Shown one piece after another: positions 45,274 through 54,811 of a stretch of DNA of 64,000 bases; position 1 is the stretch's first letter; each line of letters begins with the position of its first letter. The notes beneath the pieces are model-generated. The model worked only from the letters and a program-made list of their open reading frames with translations. It made no database searches and was not told where the DNA came from. The DNA lies in contig JAIOAU010000005.1 of the NCBI GenBank assembly GCA_019873655.1, positions 124,001 to 188,000 of the forward strand. Direction: 5' to 3'. Position numbers and translations under genes: made by a program. Origin of the DNA: Chloroflexota bacterium. Lineage in GTDB: Bacteria > Chloroflexota > Anaerolineae > Anaerolineales > Villigracilaceae.

Positions 45274-46065
45274 ATGATTACCTCGGCCCAAAACCCCAAG
45301 CTCAAACTCGTCCGCGCCCTGATGGGCCGCCCGAAAGAACGTCGCGAGGCGAATGCCTTCGTCGCCGAGGGCGTGCGGCTGGTGGAGGAAGCCCTCGCCG
45401 CCGGCTGGCCGTTCCGCTTCGCGCTGGCCGGCGAGACGCTCAGCGAACGCGGCGAGTCGCTGGTCGCCGGTCTCCACTCTCGTGGGGTGGAAGTGGAACG
45501 GGTCGCCGATTCCCTGCTCAACTCGCTGAGCGATACCGGCAACACCCAGGGCGTCCTGGCCGTCCTCGACCTGCCGACCTCCGACTTTCGACTTGCGACT
45601 TGCGACTTTATCTTGATCCCCGACCAGATTCGCGACCCCGGCAACCTCGGCACGCTCCTGCGCACGGCGGCCGCGGCCGGGGTGCAGGCCGTCTTCCTCC
45701 CGCCGGAGACGACCGACGCCTTTGCGCCGAAAGTCGTCCGCGCCGGCATGGGGGCGCACTTCCGCCTGCCGATTCTCCCCCTGACCTGGGACGAGATTCG
45801 GGCGCGGACCTCGGGTCTGCGTCTCCTCCTGGCCGACATGGACGGCCTCTCCTGCTGGGAGAGCGACCTGCGCGCGCCCCTGGCACTCATCGTCGGCGGC
45901 GAGGCGGAGGGGGCCTCGCCTGCGGCGCGGGCGCTGGCGACCGATTCCATCAGCATCCCCATGCCCGGCGGGATGGAGTCGCTCAACGCCGGTGTGGCGG
46001 GAGCCATTTTGATGTTCGAAGTGGTGCGGCAGAGACAGCCACAAATGAGGATGGCAGGACAATGA
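45274..46065 (+). CDS. SpoU/TrmH-family RNA 2'-O-methyltransferase
   Basis: The ATG at 45274 (MITSAQNPKLKLVRAL) gives 263 residues. Motifs of the SPOUT fold are IPDQIRDPGNLGTLLRTAAAAG (motif 1), LIVGGEAEGAS (motif 2) and SIPMPGGMESLNAGVAGAILMFE (motif 3). The N-terminal RNA-binding part (VAEGVRLVEEALAAG) is present. It most likely methylates a ribose in 23S rRNA or tRNA. It overlaps the following DUF711 gene by ATGA at 46062. Confidence 0.93.
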   Translation: MITSAQNPKLKLVRALMGRPKERREANAFVAEGVRLVEEALAAGWPFRFALAGETLSERGESLVAGLHSRGVEVERVADSLLNSLSDTGNTQGVLAVLDLPTSDFRLATCDFILIPDQIRDPGNLGTLLRTAAAAGVQAVFLPPETTDAFAPKVVRAGMGAHFRLPILPLTWDEIRARTSGLRLLLADMDGLSCWESDLRAPLALIVGGEAEGASPAARALATDSISIPMPGGMESLNAGVAGAILMFEVVRQRQPQMRMAGQ

Positions 46066-47291
46066 AAATCCGCTCCATCACCTACTTTTGCAACCCCGGC
46101 TGGCCGCTGAACGAGAAGACCTTGCGGCAGGCGGGCGCGTTCCTGGCGGAGGCCAAAGCCGCCTTCGAGGCCGAAGGATACGAAGTTCAGACCACGCGCC
46201 TGGCGACGATTCCCTTCCCGCGCCTGCTGGGACAAGAGGTCGGCGAGACGCCGCGCCTGGCCGAGGCCCTCAGCCGCCTCCTACCGGAAATCGGCGTCGC
46301 CTACGCCGCCCTCGGGCCGGCGCGGCCGGATTCCCCGCAGAGTTACGCGCTGATTCCCGATGCAGTCACCGCTTCCGAAAACATTTTCTTCGGCGGGGTG
46401 ATGGCCGAAAAGGGGAAGATTTTTCCCCAGGCGGTGCAGGCCTGCGCCGAGGTCATCGTCCGCCTGGCGCCGCTCGACCCGAGCGGTTTCGCCAACCTGC
46501 GCTTTGCCGCGCTGGCGAACGTCCCGGCGGGCGCGCCGTTCTTCCCCGCCGCCTACCACGAGGGCGACAGTCCCGCCTTTGCCCTGGCGATGGAGGCCGC
46601 CGACGCGGCCGTCCGCGCTTTCGAAGCGGCCCAGACCGCGGACGACGGGCGGCAGACGATGATCGCGGAACTGGAACAGCACGCCCGCAAACTGGTCCGC
46701 GTGGCCGATTTTCTGAAATCCAAGCGCCGGGCGCGCTTCGGCGGCATTGACTTTTCGCTCGCCCCCTTCCCGGAAGAATCAAAGTCGCTCGGCGCGGCGG
46801 TGGAACGGCTGGGCGTCCCGAAAGTCGGCCTGCACGGTTCGCTGGCGGCGGCCGCCCTCCTGACCGAAGCCATCGAGCGCGCGAACTTCCCGCGCGTCGG
46901 CTTCAGCGGCTTCATGCAGCCGGTACTGGAGGACGCCGTCCTCGCCCGCCGCGCCGCCGAGGGGACGCTGACCGTCAAAGACCTGCTGCTCTACTCCGCC
47001 GTCTGCGGCGCGGGGCTGGATACCGTCCCTCTTCCCGGCGACGCAACCGCCGGTCAGATAGCCGCCCTCCTGCTCGACCTCGCCGCCCTGGCCCTGCGCC
47101 TCGACAAGCCCCTCACGGCGCGGCTGATGCCCATCCCCGGCAAAGGGGCGGGCGAGCCGACCGCGTTCGATTTTGGCTTCTTCGCCAACAGCCGGGTGAT
47201 GGCCCTCCAGGCCGAGCCGCTGAGCGGCCCGCTGGGGGAAGGATGCCGTCTGGCGCTGTCCGCCTCCCGCAAGGGGCGGCGCGCTCGTTGA
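46062..47291 (+). CDS. DUF711 family protein
   Basis: The 409-residue protein matches the DUF711 family (relatives of PFL-like proteins of unknown role): MKIRSITYFCNPGWPLNEKTL, GVAYAALGPARPDSPQSYALIPDA, SENIFFGGVMAEKGKIFP, IDFSLAPFPEESKSLGAAVERLG and LLYSAVCGAGLDTVPLPGDATAGQIAALLLDLAALALRLDKPL. A DUF711 member is Asp/Glu-rich at the metal-like centre, but its reaction is not established. Its start overlaps the SpoU stop by 4 bp. Confidence 0.88.
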   Translation: MKIRSITYFCNPGWPLNEKTLRQAGAFLAEAKAAFEAEGYEVQTTRLATIPFPRLLGQEVGETPRLAEALSRLLPEIGVAYAALGPARPDSPQSYALIPDAVTASENIFFGGVMAEKGKIFPQAVQACAEVIVRLAPLDPSGFANLRFAALANVPAGAPFFPAAYHEGDSPAFALAMEAADAAVRAFEAAQTADDGRQTMIAELEQHARKLVRVADFLKSKRRARFGGIDFSLAPFPEESKSLGAAVERLGVPKVGLHGSLAAAALLTEAIERANFPRVGFSGFMQPVLEDAVLARRAAEGTLTVKDLLLYSAVCGAGLDTVPLPGDATAGQIAALLLDLAALALRLDKPLTARLMPIPGKGAGEPTAFDFGFFANSRVMALQAEPLSGPLGEGCRLALSASRKGRRAR

Positions 47292-47329
47292 CGGCCGCCG
47301 CCTCTTTCCTTAAAATTTCCCGATTACAC

Positions 47330-47357
47330 TTGACCAGACAAACAATCTGGATATACT
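47330..47357 (+). promoter_or_regulatory. Promoter of the beta-propeller lipoprotein gene
   Basis: TTGACC (47330-47335), a 16-bp spacer and TATACT (47352-47357), about 31 bp before the ATG. GAGGGG lies between. Confidence 0.65.
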
Positions 47358-47388
47358 AGCCCCAGTCCCACCGTTCGAGGGGGTGACG

Positions 47389-48528
47389 ATGAAGGGGAAT
47401 TTCCGTCTGTGTCGAACGCGACGAATCGTGCAGGCCTGGTTCTGCCTGGCTCTGATCTTTCTGCAGGGCTGCCGGGGAGAACGCCAGGCGGCGGCGCGCC
47501 TGAGCCTGCCGCCCACCCCCGTCCCCTCGCCGACGCCGACGACCTCGCCCACGCCCGTCCCGCCCGCCGACCTGCCGATGGTCGCCCCGCCGCCGCTGAC
47601 CGACTTTTCTCTCCCCGTCGGTCCCGCCTTCGAGTTGCCGGAAGCGATCCTGTTCACGGCCAGTCCCGGCGCGGCCCAGTGGATGGACCTCTATGTCCTG
47701 AGCGCGGCCGGCGGCGAAGCCATCTGCCTGACCTGCGACCTGCGCCTGGCGCTGGAACAGAACGGCTGGTACAACGCTCCGCGCTTCGACTCGCCCGCCT
47801 GGGCGCCGGACGGCGGGCGGTTTGCTTTCGTTTTCCAGTCCGTCCAGCGGAACAGCATCCTGATCGCCGACCGGCAGGGCGCGTTGCACGAACTGCGCGC
47901 CAGCCGCGACGAGTGGTTCGCCGATTTGGCCTGGTCGCCAACGGGCGACGCCCTGGCGTTCAGCGTCGGCCCGCTGGCCGGCGAGGACTACGGCGCCAGC
48001 CGGATTTGCATGCTGAGGCTCGAGACGCGCCGCGCCGGCCCCTTGTGCGTTGCGCCCGAGCGGGCCAATCGTTTCCCGGCCTGGTCGCCGGAGGGGGAGC
48101 GCCTCCTCTTTTCGGGCGGCCAGGGACGCTACCACCCCGACGGCCGCCCGATGGATCTCTTCCTCTGGGATCTCGAGACGCGCGCCCTGACCCGTCTGAC
48201 CGAGACGGCCGACCGGTCAGAGGTCGCCGCCCGCTGGTCGCCGGACGGGGCGCGCCTGGCTTACCTCGTCCAGGCGCGGCGGGGCGAATCGCGCCTGTGG
48301 ATTGCCGCGGCGGGGAGCGAGGCGGCCCCCCTGCCCGGCGCGGAGGACGTCCTCGCCTTCGGCTGGTCGCCGGACGGCGGGCGGATGGTGTTCACCCGCC
48401 GGGCCTCGCCGTCAACCGGCGACTGCCTGCCGCGGACCGAGATGCTCTTGTTCGATTGGGAAAGCGGAAACATCGTCCCCCTGACCGAGGCGAGTCAATG
48501 GGTCGGTCAGCCCGCCTGGCGGCCCTGA
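47389..48528 (+). CDS. TolB-like beta-propeller lipoprotein
   Basis: The 379-residue protein has a signal peptide with lipobox LIFLQGC (Cys near residue 28), a Pro/Thr-rich linker (TPVPSPTPTTSPTPVPP), then repeated WD40-like/TolB units: FDSPAWAPDGGRFAF, DLAWSPTGDALAF, FPAWSPEGERLLFSGG, RWSPDGARLAYL, GWSPDGGRMVFTRR. It is anchored to the outside of the membrane and probably recognises protein or sugar partners. Its stop overlaps the 3' end of the opposite-strand M20 gene by 22 bp (48507-48528). A GTG six bases upstream is an alternative start. Confidence 0.88.
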   Translation: MKGNFRLCRTRRIVQAWFCLALIFLQGCRGERQAAARLSLPPTPVPSPTPTTSPTPVPPADLPMVAPPPLTDFSLPVGPAFELPEAILFTASPGAAQWMDLYVLSAAGGEAICLTCDLRLALEQNGWYNAPRFDSPAWAPDGGRFAFVFQSVQRNSILIADRQGALHELRASRDEWFADLAWSPTGDALAFSVGPLAGEDYGASRICMLRLETRRAGPLCVAPERANRFPAWSPEGERLLFSGGQGRYHPDGRPMDLFLWDLETRALTRLTETADRSEVAARWSPDGARLAYLVQARRGESRLWIAAAGSEAAPLPGAEDVLAFGWSPDGGRMVFTRRASPSTGDCLPRTEMLLFDWESGNIVPLTEASQWVGQPAWRP

Positions 48529-49634
48529 CCGTCCTGGAGAGTCCAGATTCTCTCGACCAGCCGAATCAGTTGTTCGAGGCCCTTTTCCAGCGGCGGCAGG
48601 TGAATGTACTCATGAACGGTGTGCGCCCCACCGCCGGTCGTCAGGCCGATGGTGACCGCCGGCAGGCCGCGGCTGAGGGGCAGATTGGCGTCGGTCGAGC
48701 CGATGTTCAGCCGCGGTTCCAGGTCGAGGCCGCGCAGGGTCTCCTGGGCCAGCCGGACGAGCGGGTGCAAGGCGGGGATTTCGCCCGCCGGCCGCGCCCC
48801 AATCGTCTCCGCCTCGACCGCCACCCCCGGCCGACGCGCCGCCGCGCACAAAGCCTCCACCCGTTCCGCCAGCGCCTGCAAGGCGGCGGGCGATTCCGAG
48901 CGCAGGTCGAGTTCCAGGGAGGCCTCGGCGGCGATGGTGTTGACCGAGGTGCCGCCGGCGATGACGCCGATGTTGAGGGTGGTGCGCGGTTCGGTTGGCG
49001 GTTTCAGGGCGGTCAGGCGGGTCGCCAGGGCGGTCAGTTCGTGGACGGCGGAGGGATTGCCGTAATCGATCCACGAGTGACCGCCAGCGGTGCGGACGAC
49101 GACGCGGTAGCGGCGCACGCCCAGGCCGCGGTGGTAGACCTGGCCGAGGGCCATGCCTTCCAGGACGAGGTAGGCCAGCGGCCGTTCCCCGAAGCGTTCG
49201 ACGACCGCCCTCATGCCGCGCAGGTCGCCCAGGCCCTCCTCGCAGACGTTGGCGACCAGCCACAGGTCGCCGGGCAGGCGCAGACGGCGGCGGCGCAGTT
49301 CCCACAGCAGACCGAAGAGGCCCGCCACGCCGACGGCGTTGTCGCCGATTCCGGGGCCGGCCAGGCGGCCGGCCTCGCGCTGAATGGCGAGCGTCACGCT
49401 GAGGGGGAAGACGGTGTCCAGATGGGCGCTGACGACCAGCGGCTGGGCGGCGCGGCGCGTCCCGTTCAGGCAGGCGTAGACGTTGCCCAGCCGGTCGCTT
49501 TCCACGGGATGCAGCCCCTCGGCCTCGAAGCGGGCGCGCACGAAGGCGGCCCGCTCCGCCTCGTGGAAGGTCGGGGCGGGGATTTGCTGGATTTGGACGG
49601 CCAGGTCAACCAGGCGCGAGAGGACGTCTGACAT
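48507..49634 (-). CDS. M20-family metallopeptidase
   Basis: The 375-residue protein has the M20 signature: SAHLDTVFPL (metal His and the D downstream), GPGIGDNAVGVAGL, CEEGLGDLRGM and the C-terminal GGGAHTVHEYI. A dimerisation domain (TAGGHSWIDYGNPSAVHELTAL) lies in the middle. It hydrolyses peptides or N-acylated amino acids; specificity is unknown. The PfkB-like gene ends 1 bp upstream (its stop codon at 49636-49638), so expression is coupled. The 3' end overlaps the convergent lipoprotein gene by 22 bp. Start MSDVLSRL has no strong ribosome-binding site of its own. Confidence 0.9.
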   Translation of the reverse strand: MSDVLSRLVDLAVQIQQIPAPTFHEAERAAFVRARFEAEGLHPVESDRLGNVYACLNGTRRAAQPLVVSAHLDTVFPLSVTLAIQREAGRLAGPGIGDNAVGVAGLFGLLWELRRRRLRLPGDLWLVANVCEEGLGDLRGMRAVVERFGERPLAYLVLEGMALGQVYHRGLGVRRYRVVVRTAGGHSWIDYGNPSAVHELTALATRLTALKPPTEPRTTLNIGVIAGGTSVNTIAAEASLELDLRSESPAALQALAERVEALCAAARRPGVAVEAETIGARPAGEIPALHPLVRLAQETLRGLDLEPRLNIGSTDANLPLSRGLPAVTIGLTTGGGAHTVHEYIHLPPLEKGLEQLIRLVERIWTLQDGQGRQAG

Positions 49635-49635
49635 C

Positions 49636-50634
49636 TTACACCTGCCGGACGAGGCCGCGTAGCGACTCGAGGCGGGCGCGGGCCAGGCCGGGCAACGCAT
49701 CCAAAGCGTGGAAAGCGCCCGAACCCTCGATGGTCAGCGAGGCCGAGATGTTGCCGTGCAGGACGGCCTCGAGCGGATCGTAGGTCTGCTGGTAGCCGAA
49801 GAGGAAGCCGCCGCAGAAGGACGCCCCCGCGCCGGTCGGGTCGGCCAGGCGGACGGGGTAGGCGGGCGCTTCCCAGCGTTTGCGGGAGGCGGAGTCGTAG
49901 AGAATCTGGCCGCGTCCGCCGCGCTTGACGACCACCAGTTCGCAGCCGCAGGCGGCGACCGCCTCGGCCATGGCCCACAGGTCGTCGGTCTGGCCCCAGA
50001 AGAGGGAGCGCAGTTCCTCCTCGGAGGGGAGGAAGGCGGTCAGCCCCTGGAGGAGGGCGCGCACTTCGTTCCAGGCGCGCGGCTGCATGTACCCGGCGGC
50101 CGGGTCGAGGGCGCGGGTCGTGACGCCGGCTTGCTGAAAGGCAGCCAGCAAACGGCTGGCCGTCGGGTAGTCGAGCGGACAGAGATGAACGGCGCGGGCT
50201 TCCAGGTACTCGTCGGGGATGTCGGTCAGGCGCGGCGAGGCCGGATGGATCTGGCGCAAGTCGTCGCCGGGCGTCGGCTGGTAGCCGAGCAGCGCCTTGG
50301 GGAAGGTCAGCCCCAGGCGGGCGAAGTGAGAGACAGGATTGGTGGTCCGGGGCGTGTTCGGGTCGAGGTAGGCCAGAAAGTAGCGCAGGTCGAGCGGCTC
50401 GGGCAGGATGTGGACGCCGCGCGTGTCCCAGCCGCGGCGGTTGAAGTCCTTGAGCCATTCCTGCGGATACTCTTCCCCGACCCGCGCCAGGAGCGCCGGC
50501 GCGCCTCCCCAGACGGCCAGGCCGGCGGCGGCGTAGAGCAGGTCGCCGCCCGGCGCGTCGATCAGCGGGCGGCCTAAAGGCGGGAGCAAATAGTCGCGGC
50601 GCAGACGACCGGCCAGCACGAAGACAGGATTCAT
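49636..50634 (-). CDS. PfkB/ribokinase-family protein with a missing catalytic Asp
   Basis: The 332-residue protein has the PfkB-type fold with VFVLAGRLRRDYLLPPLG, an internal ALLARVGEE and the C-terminal motif DPTGAGASFCGGFLFGY (265-281). Here the GAGD motif reads GAGA: the codon at Asp position 271 is GCG (Ala). The Asp is the catalytic base in active members, so this protein is likely inactive as a kinase, or uses another residue. It sits between a GAF-containing kinase and an M20 peptidase on the same transcript and may be a sugar-binding regulator rather than a kinase. Confidence 0.82.
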   Translation of the reverse strand: MNPVFVLAGRLRRDYLLPPLGRPLIDAPGGDLLYAAAGLAVWGGAPALLARVGEEYPQEWLKDFNRRGWDTRGVHILPEPLDLRYFLAYLDPNTPRTTNPVSHFARLGLTFPKALLGYQPTPGDDLRQIHPASPRLTDIPDEYLEARAVHLCPLDYPTASRLLAAFQQAGVTTRALDPAAGYMQPRAWNEVRALLQGLTAFLPSEEELRSLFWGQTDDLWAMAEAVAACGCELVVVKRGGRGQILYDSASRKRWEAPAYPVRLADPTGAGASFCGGFLFGYQQTYDPLEAVLHGNISASLTIEGSGAFHALDALPGLARARLESLRGLVRQV

Positions 50635-50638
50635 AAGA

Positions 50639-51898
50639 TTAGGGCAGGAAGACCCGGCTGGCGGCGCTGGGCTGGCCCGAATCCAGCGGCAGGATGAACG
50701 TAAAGTTGCTGCCCTTGCCCTCCACGCTTTCGGCCCAGATGCGCCCGCCGTGCATTTCGACCATCACTTTGGCGACCGAGAGGCCCAGTCCCATGCCGCC
50801 GTGGCGGCGGGTGAGGTGCGATTCGACCTGGTAGAAACGCTCGAAGATGCGGCCGAGGTCCTTGGCGGGGATGCCGATGCCGTCGTCGATGACCGAGACC
50901 TTGACGTAGCCGGGGATGCGCTCGGCCGCCACGAAGACGTGCCCGCCGGGGTTGGTGAAAGTCAGGGCGTTCTTGACCAGGTTGGTGAGGGCAATCGAAA
51001 TCTTGGAGGCGTCGCCCTCGACCAGCAAATCGTCCTGACCGGGGTCGATCCGCAGGCTGATTCTCTTCTCTTTGGCCTCGTCCTGGAAACTGGCCGCGAC
51101 TTCCTCGATGACGCGGCGGATGGAGACGGAGCGACGGCGGACGCTGGCCATGCCGCGCTCGACGTTGTCCATGTTGGCGATGTTGTCGATGATTTCCTTG
51201 AGGCGCATGGCGTTGCGGACGATGATGTCCAGTTGCGAGCGGTGCTCGGCCTGAATCGCCTCGCGCAGGAAGGTGGCGTGGCCGAGAATCAGGCCGAGCG
51301 GGGTGCGCAATTCGTGCGAGGCGACGGCGATGAAATCGCTCTTCATCCGGTCGAGGTGGCTGGCCTCCTCCTGCACCTGGCGGACGCGGTTCACGAGGCG
51401 GTTGTTCTGCATGGCGACGGCCAACTGCGAGGCCAGCGTCTCTAGAATTGTCAGGTCGTCTTCGGTATAATGGGCCTGGTTTGCCTTGTTGACCGCCTCC
51501 AGGACGCCGAGGGTTTCCCCCCTGTAGATGATAGGAACGGCCAGAATCGAATGAGTCTGGTATTGGGTCGCCTGGTCGGCGCCTTTGAAATGCCGCTCCG
51601 ACTTTTGCGCGTTTGGCACGACAGCCGGTTTGCCATTCTGGAACACCCAGCCGGCGACGCTGGAGTCCATCGGCACCTGAACCGTCTGGAGCGCCTCGCG
51701 GTGGAACCAGGGCACGGCCAGGAAGCGCAGCGTATCTTTGTCCGCGGCTTCCAAAATGGAAGCGACCTCGCTGCCGGTCAATTCTGTGGCCACCGACAGC
51801 ACGGTCTGCAGGAAAGGTTCCCAATCCAGCGAGGCGCTGAGATTGCGGCTGACTTCCAGCAACCGTTCCAGGCGTTGAATGCGTTCGTTCGTCGTCAT
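50639..51898 (-). CDS. Soluble GAF histidine kinase
   Basis: The 419-residue protein lacks membrane helices. It has a GAF domain (about 15-165), HisKA with SDFIAVASHELRTPLGLIL (phospho-acceptor His195), N-box (LTNLVKNALTF), G1 (DDGIG) and G2 (GGMGLGLSV). No receiver or adjacent regulator is visible. A TATAAT (51932-51927, minus) sits about 28 bp upstream. It is the first gene of an operon with the PfkB-like and M20 genes; the spacing to PfkB is 4 bp. The GAF may read a metabolite and control expression through an unlinked regulator. Confidence 0.92.
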   Translation of the reverse strand: MTTNERIQRLERLLEVSRNLSASLDWEPFLQTVLSVATELTGSEVASILEAADKDTLRFLAVPWFHREALQTVQVPMDSSVAGWVFQNGKPAVVPNAQKSERHFKGADQATQYQTHSILAVPIIYRGETLGVLEAVNKANQAHYTEDDLTILETLASQLAVAMQNNRLVNRVRQVQEEASHLDRMKSDFIAVASHELRTPLGLILGHATFLREAIQAEHRSQLDIIVRNAMRLKEIIDNIANMDNVERGMASVRRRSVSIRRVIEEVAASFQDEAKEKRISLRIDPGQDDLLVEGDASKISIALTNLVKNALTFTNPGGHVFVAAERIPGYVKVSVIDDGIGIPAKDLGRIFERFYQVESHLTRRHGGMGLGLSVAKVMVEMHGGRIWAESVEGKGSNFTFILPLDSGQPSAASRVFLP

Positions 51899-52003
51899 GG
51901 GCGGTTCGAGGTCCGAGGATGATTCGATTATACAACAATCGCCGGAAATGAGACTCCCTCCCTCTTCTCGCCGGCGCAATCTATTGCAGAACAAGGAGAA
52001 ACT

Positions 52004-53095
52004 ATGAGCAAAAAGAAAGTGCGTGTGGCCATTATCGGTGTAGGCAATTGCGCCTCCTCGCTCGTCCAGGGCGTCGAGTTCTACAAAGACACGCCCGACG
52101 ACGCCTCCGTCCCCGGCCTGATGCACGTCAACCTGGGCGGCTATCACGTCCGCGACATTGAGTTCACCCTCGGCATCGACATCAATATCACCAAGGTCGG
52201 CAAGGACTTGTCGGAGGCCATCTTTGCCGAGCCGAACAACACCTACAAATTTTGCGACGTCCCCCGCCTGAACGCCCCGGTGGTGCGCGGCATGACCCAC
52301 GACGGCCTGGGCAAATACCTGTCGCAGATCATCCAGAAAGCCCCCGGCCCGACCGCCGACATCGTCGGCCTGCTCAAGAAGACCAAGACCGACGTGGTCG
52401 TTTCGTACCTGCCGGTCGGATCCGAAATGGCCACCAAGTGGTACGTCGAACAGGTGCTGGAGGCCGGCTGCGCCTTCGTCAACTGCATCCCGGTCTTCAT
52501 CGCCTCGCAGGACTACTGGGCGCGGCGCTTCCGGGAGCGCGGCCTGCCCATCATCGGCGACGACATCAAGAGCCAGGTCGGGGCCACCATCCTGCACCGC
52601 GTCCTGACCAGCCTGTTCGTCGACCGCGGCGTGCGCATCGACCGCACCTATCAGCTCAATTTCGGCGGCAACACTGATTTCCTCAACATGCTCGAACGCG
52701 AACGCCTCGAGTCCAAGAAAATCTCCAAAACCGGCGCGGTCACCTCGATGATTCCCTACCCCCTGCCCGAAGACGACGTCCACGTCGGCCCCTCCGACCA
52801 TGTGCCGTGGCTGACCGACCGCAAGTGGTGCTACATCCGCATGGAGGGGACGACCTTCGGCGAGGTGCCGCTCAACGTCGAACTCAAACTGGAGGTCTGG
52901 GACAGCCCCAATTCGGCCGGCGTGGTCATCGACGCCATCCGCTGCGCCAAACTGGCCCTCGACCGCGGCCTGAGCGGCCCGCTGTACGGACCGTCGGCCT
53001 ATTTCATGAAGACCCCGCCGCGCCAGTTCAAGGATGAGATCGCCCGCGCCAAGACCGAGGCCTTCATCCGCGGCGAAGAGGACCGGCCTGAATGA
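52004..53095 (+). CDS. ino1: Myo-inositol-1-phosphate synthase
   Basis: The NAD-dependent enzyme isomerises glucose-6-phosphate to inositol-3-phosphate, the first step of inositol (phospho)lipid and mycothiol-like synthesis. The 363-residue protein has the Rossmann motif [63 protein letters not shown] and [11 protein letters not shown], matching the shorter actinobacterial/archaeal form rather than the eukaryotic one. AAGGAGAA precedes the ATG. Its stop overlaps the next gene (ATGA, 53092), so it is coupled with the deacetylase-like lipoprotein. Confidence 0.95.
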   Translation: MSKKKVRVAIIGVGNCASSLVQGVEFYKDTPDDASVPGLMHVNLGGYHVRDIEFTLGIDINITKVGKDLSEAIFAEPNNTYKFCDVPRLNAPVVRGMTHDGLGKYLSQIIQKAPGPTADIVGLLKKTKTDVVVSYLPVGSEMATKWYVEQVLEAGCAFVNCIPVFIASQDYWARRFRERGLPIIGDDIKSQVGATILHRVLTSLFVDRGVRIDRTYQLNFGGNTDFLNMLERERLESKKISKTGAVTSMIPYPLPEDDVHVGPSDHVPWLTDRKWCYIRMEGTTFGEVPLNVELKLEVWDSPNSAGVVIDAIRCAKLALDRGLSGPLYGPSAYFMKTPPRQFKDEIARAKTEAFIRGEEDRPE

Positions 53096-54258
53096 AGACA
53101 TCCCGCCCGATCTGGTTCGGCGTCCTTATCCTCTTGCTGGCCCTGAGCGCCTGCGGCCGCGACCCCGCGCCGGCCCCCTTCGACCCGAACGCGGCCGCCA
53201 CCCAGGCCGTCGCCACCCTCTACGCCGGCATGACTCAGACCGCCCAGGCGGTCATCCCCACCCCCACCGCGACCGCCGCGCCGACGCCCGTCCGCACCCC
53301 GCCGGCCCTGCCGCCGCCCTATCCGGCCGCCGGTTACCTCAACCCGCTCGACACACCGCACACTTACATCGAAGACACTTGCCAGTACCTGCGCGCCCGC
53401 TGGACCTCGACCAACGCCGCCCCCGGCACGGTCGTCATGGTCATCATGTTCCATTCTATTGTCGCCCCCGGCGGCCAGGCCACCGACTATAACCAGATCG
53501 AGGCCGGCCGCTTCGACATCCTGATGCGCGACCTGCACGAGCAGAACTTCGTCGCCATCACCACCGCCCAACTGGCCGACTTCCTGGAAACCAACGCCTA
53601 CATCCCGCCGCGCTCCGTCCTGCTGGTGGTGGACGACCGGCACTATGCCCAGTACTTCGACGTTTACTTCCGGCCGTATTACGAGCAGTGGGGCTGGCCG
53701 GTGGTCAATTCCTGGATCAGCCTGAACGATTCGATCGGCGCGGCGGCCCTGCCCGAGAACGTGGCGCTCTCCCAGGAGGGCTGGGTGGATTACCAGGCCC
53801 ACGGCGTGGTGCACAACACGCCCATCTCGGAATTCGTCAGCGAGGAATACATGCTCAGCGAACTGCAAGGTTCGTGGGACGCCATCGCCGCCAATTTCGG
53901 GCGGCCGCCGATCGCCTACATCTGGCCGGGCGGCGGCTTCACCCCGCGGGCGGCGGAACTGGCCCGCCAGGTCGGCTACCGCCTCGGCTTCACCGTCAAC
54001 CCGCGCGGCCCGCTGATGTTCAACTGGATTCCCCTCGCCGACGTCGCCGACCCGATGCGGCCCTCGTACCTCCCCGAGGGCGCGGTCGGCGACCCGCTGA
54101 TGGTCCTGCCGCGCTACTGGGCGCCCGACGCCGACCAGCAGATCGACAACGTCCGCGCCATGGGGCAGGAGGCCGCCGCCTACGCCGAGGCCCACCGCGC
54201 CGTCGAACTGGAATACTACGACATCGTCTGCGCCCCGCAATATGGGCCGATTCCGTGA
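53092..54258 (+). CDS. Polysaccharide deacetylase-like lipoprotein
   Basis: The 388-residue protein has a signal peptide with lipobox LALSAC, a Pro/Thr-rich linker ([19 protein letters not shown]), and a CE4/NodB-type domain: [16 protein letters not shown] (Asp pair), AHGVVHN (metal His-x3-His), [12 protein letters not shown] and VNPRGPL. This fold deacetylates chitin-like, peptidoglycan or exopolysaccharide substrates outside the membrane. Linkage to ino1 is by a 4-bp overlap, and to HIT by an 8-bp gap. Exact substrate unknown. Confidence 0.87.
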   Translation: MKTSRPIWFGVLILLLALSACGRDPAPAPFDPNAAATQAVATLYAGMTQTAQAVIPTPTATAAPTPVRTPPALPPPYPAAGYLNPLDTPHTYIEDTCQYLRARWTSTNAAPGTVVMVIMFHSIVAPGGQATDYNQIEAGRFDILMRDLHEQNFVAITTAQLADFLETNAYIPPRSVLLVVDDRHYAQYFDVYFRPYYEQWGWPVVNSWISLNDSIGAAALPENVALSQEGWVDYQAHGVVHNTPISEFVSEEYMLSELQGSWDAIAANFGRPPIAYIWPGGGFTPRAAELARQVGYRLGFTVNPRGPLMFNWIPLADVADPMRPSYLPEGAVGDPLMVLPRYWAPDADQQIDNVRAMGQEAAAYAEAHRAVELEYYDIVCAPQYGPIP

Positions 54259-54266
54259 GGCTAGAG

Positions 54267-54608
54267 ATGGACTGCATCTTTTGCAAAATCGTGGCCGGAG
54301 AGGCCCCCGCCCGAATCGTCTACCGCGACGACCTGGTGACCGCTTTCCACGACCTGCGCCCGGCCGCGCCGGTCCATATTCTCATCGTCCCCAACCGGCA
54401 CGTCGCCACCCTGAACGACCTGACCCCCGCCGACGAAACCTGGAGCGGACATCTGCTGGAAACAGCCCGCCGCCTCGCCGCCGAACAGGGACTGACGGGC
54501 TACCGCCTGGTGCTCAACGTCGGCGCGGAGGGCGGCCAGTCCGTCTTCCACCTACACCTGCACCTGGTGGGCGGACGGCGGCTGCAATCTCATCTGGGGC
54601 TGGCGTAG
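54267..54608 (+). CDS. HIT-family nucleotide hydrolase
   Basis: The 113-residue protein has the Zn-binding-type N-terminal CIFCKIVAGEAPA, HILIVPNRHVATL and the catalytic histidine triad QSVFHLHLHLVGGR. It matches the HINT branch of the HIT superfamily (nucleoside phosphoramidases). It begins 8 bp after the deacetylase-like gene. A terminator-like hairpin follows 34 bp downstream. Confidence 0.95.
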   Translation: MDCIFCKIVAGEAPARIVYRDDLVTAFHDLRPAAPVHILIVPNRHVATLNDLTPADETWSGHLLETARRLAAEQGLTGYRLVLNVGAEGGQSVFHLHLHLVGGRRLQSHLGLA

Positions 54609-54642
54609 AGGCAAGCAGGGTTGCCTAAAAAGCCTTTTCAAA

Positions 54643-54683
54643 AACATCATGGCCGCCCAATTGGACGGTCATGATGTTCTTTT
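54643..54683 (+). terminator. Terminator after the HIT gene
   Basis: AACATCATGGCCG pairs with CGGTCATGATGTT, followed by CTTTTG, 34 bp after the stop. Confidence 0.75.
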
Positions 54684-54687
54684 GCTT

Positions 54688-54754
54688 CTTCGGGGGCCAA
54701 GTCCAACACTCGTTTCTTCGGGGGCCGAGTCGTTTTTTCAGGGGCTTAGCCCCC
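54688..54754. repeat. Dispersed GGGGGC..AAG..GCCCC palindromic elements
   Basis: CTTCGGGGGCCAAGTCC, TTCTTCGGGGGCCGAGT and a compact GGGGCTTAGCCCC (54741-54753) form three related copies of the palindrome also seen at 16482-16504. They fill the gap between the HIT terminator and the next terminator. Confidence 0.65.
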
Positions 54755-54768
54755 GAAGAAACGGGCTG

Positions 54769-54797
54769 GAGCAGGTTCGTATCCTGCTCTACTTTTT
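54769..54797 (+). terminator. Second terminator before the convergent UbiA gene
   Basis: GAGCAGG pairs with CCTGCTC across a 7-nt loop and is followed by TACTTTTT. Confidence 0.65.
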
Positions 54798-54811
54798 GGA
54801 CAGCCTCTCAA

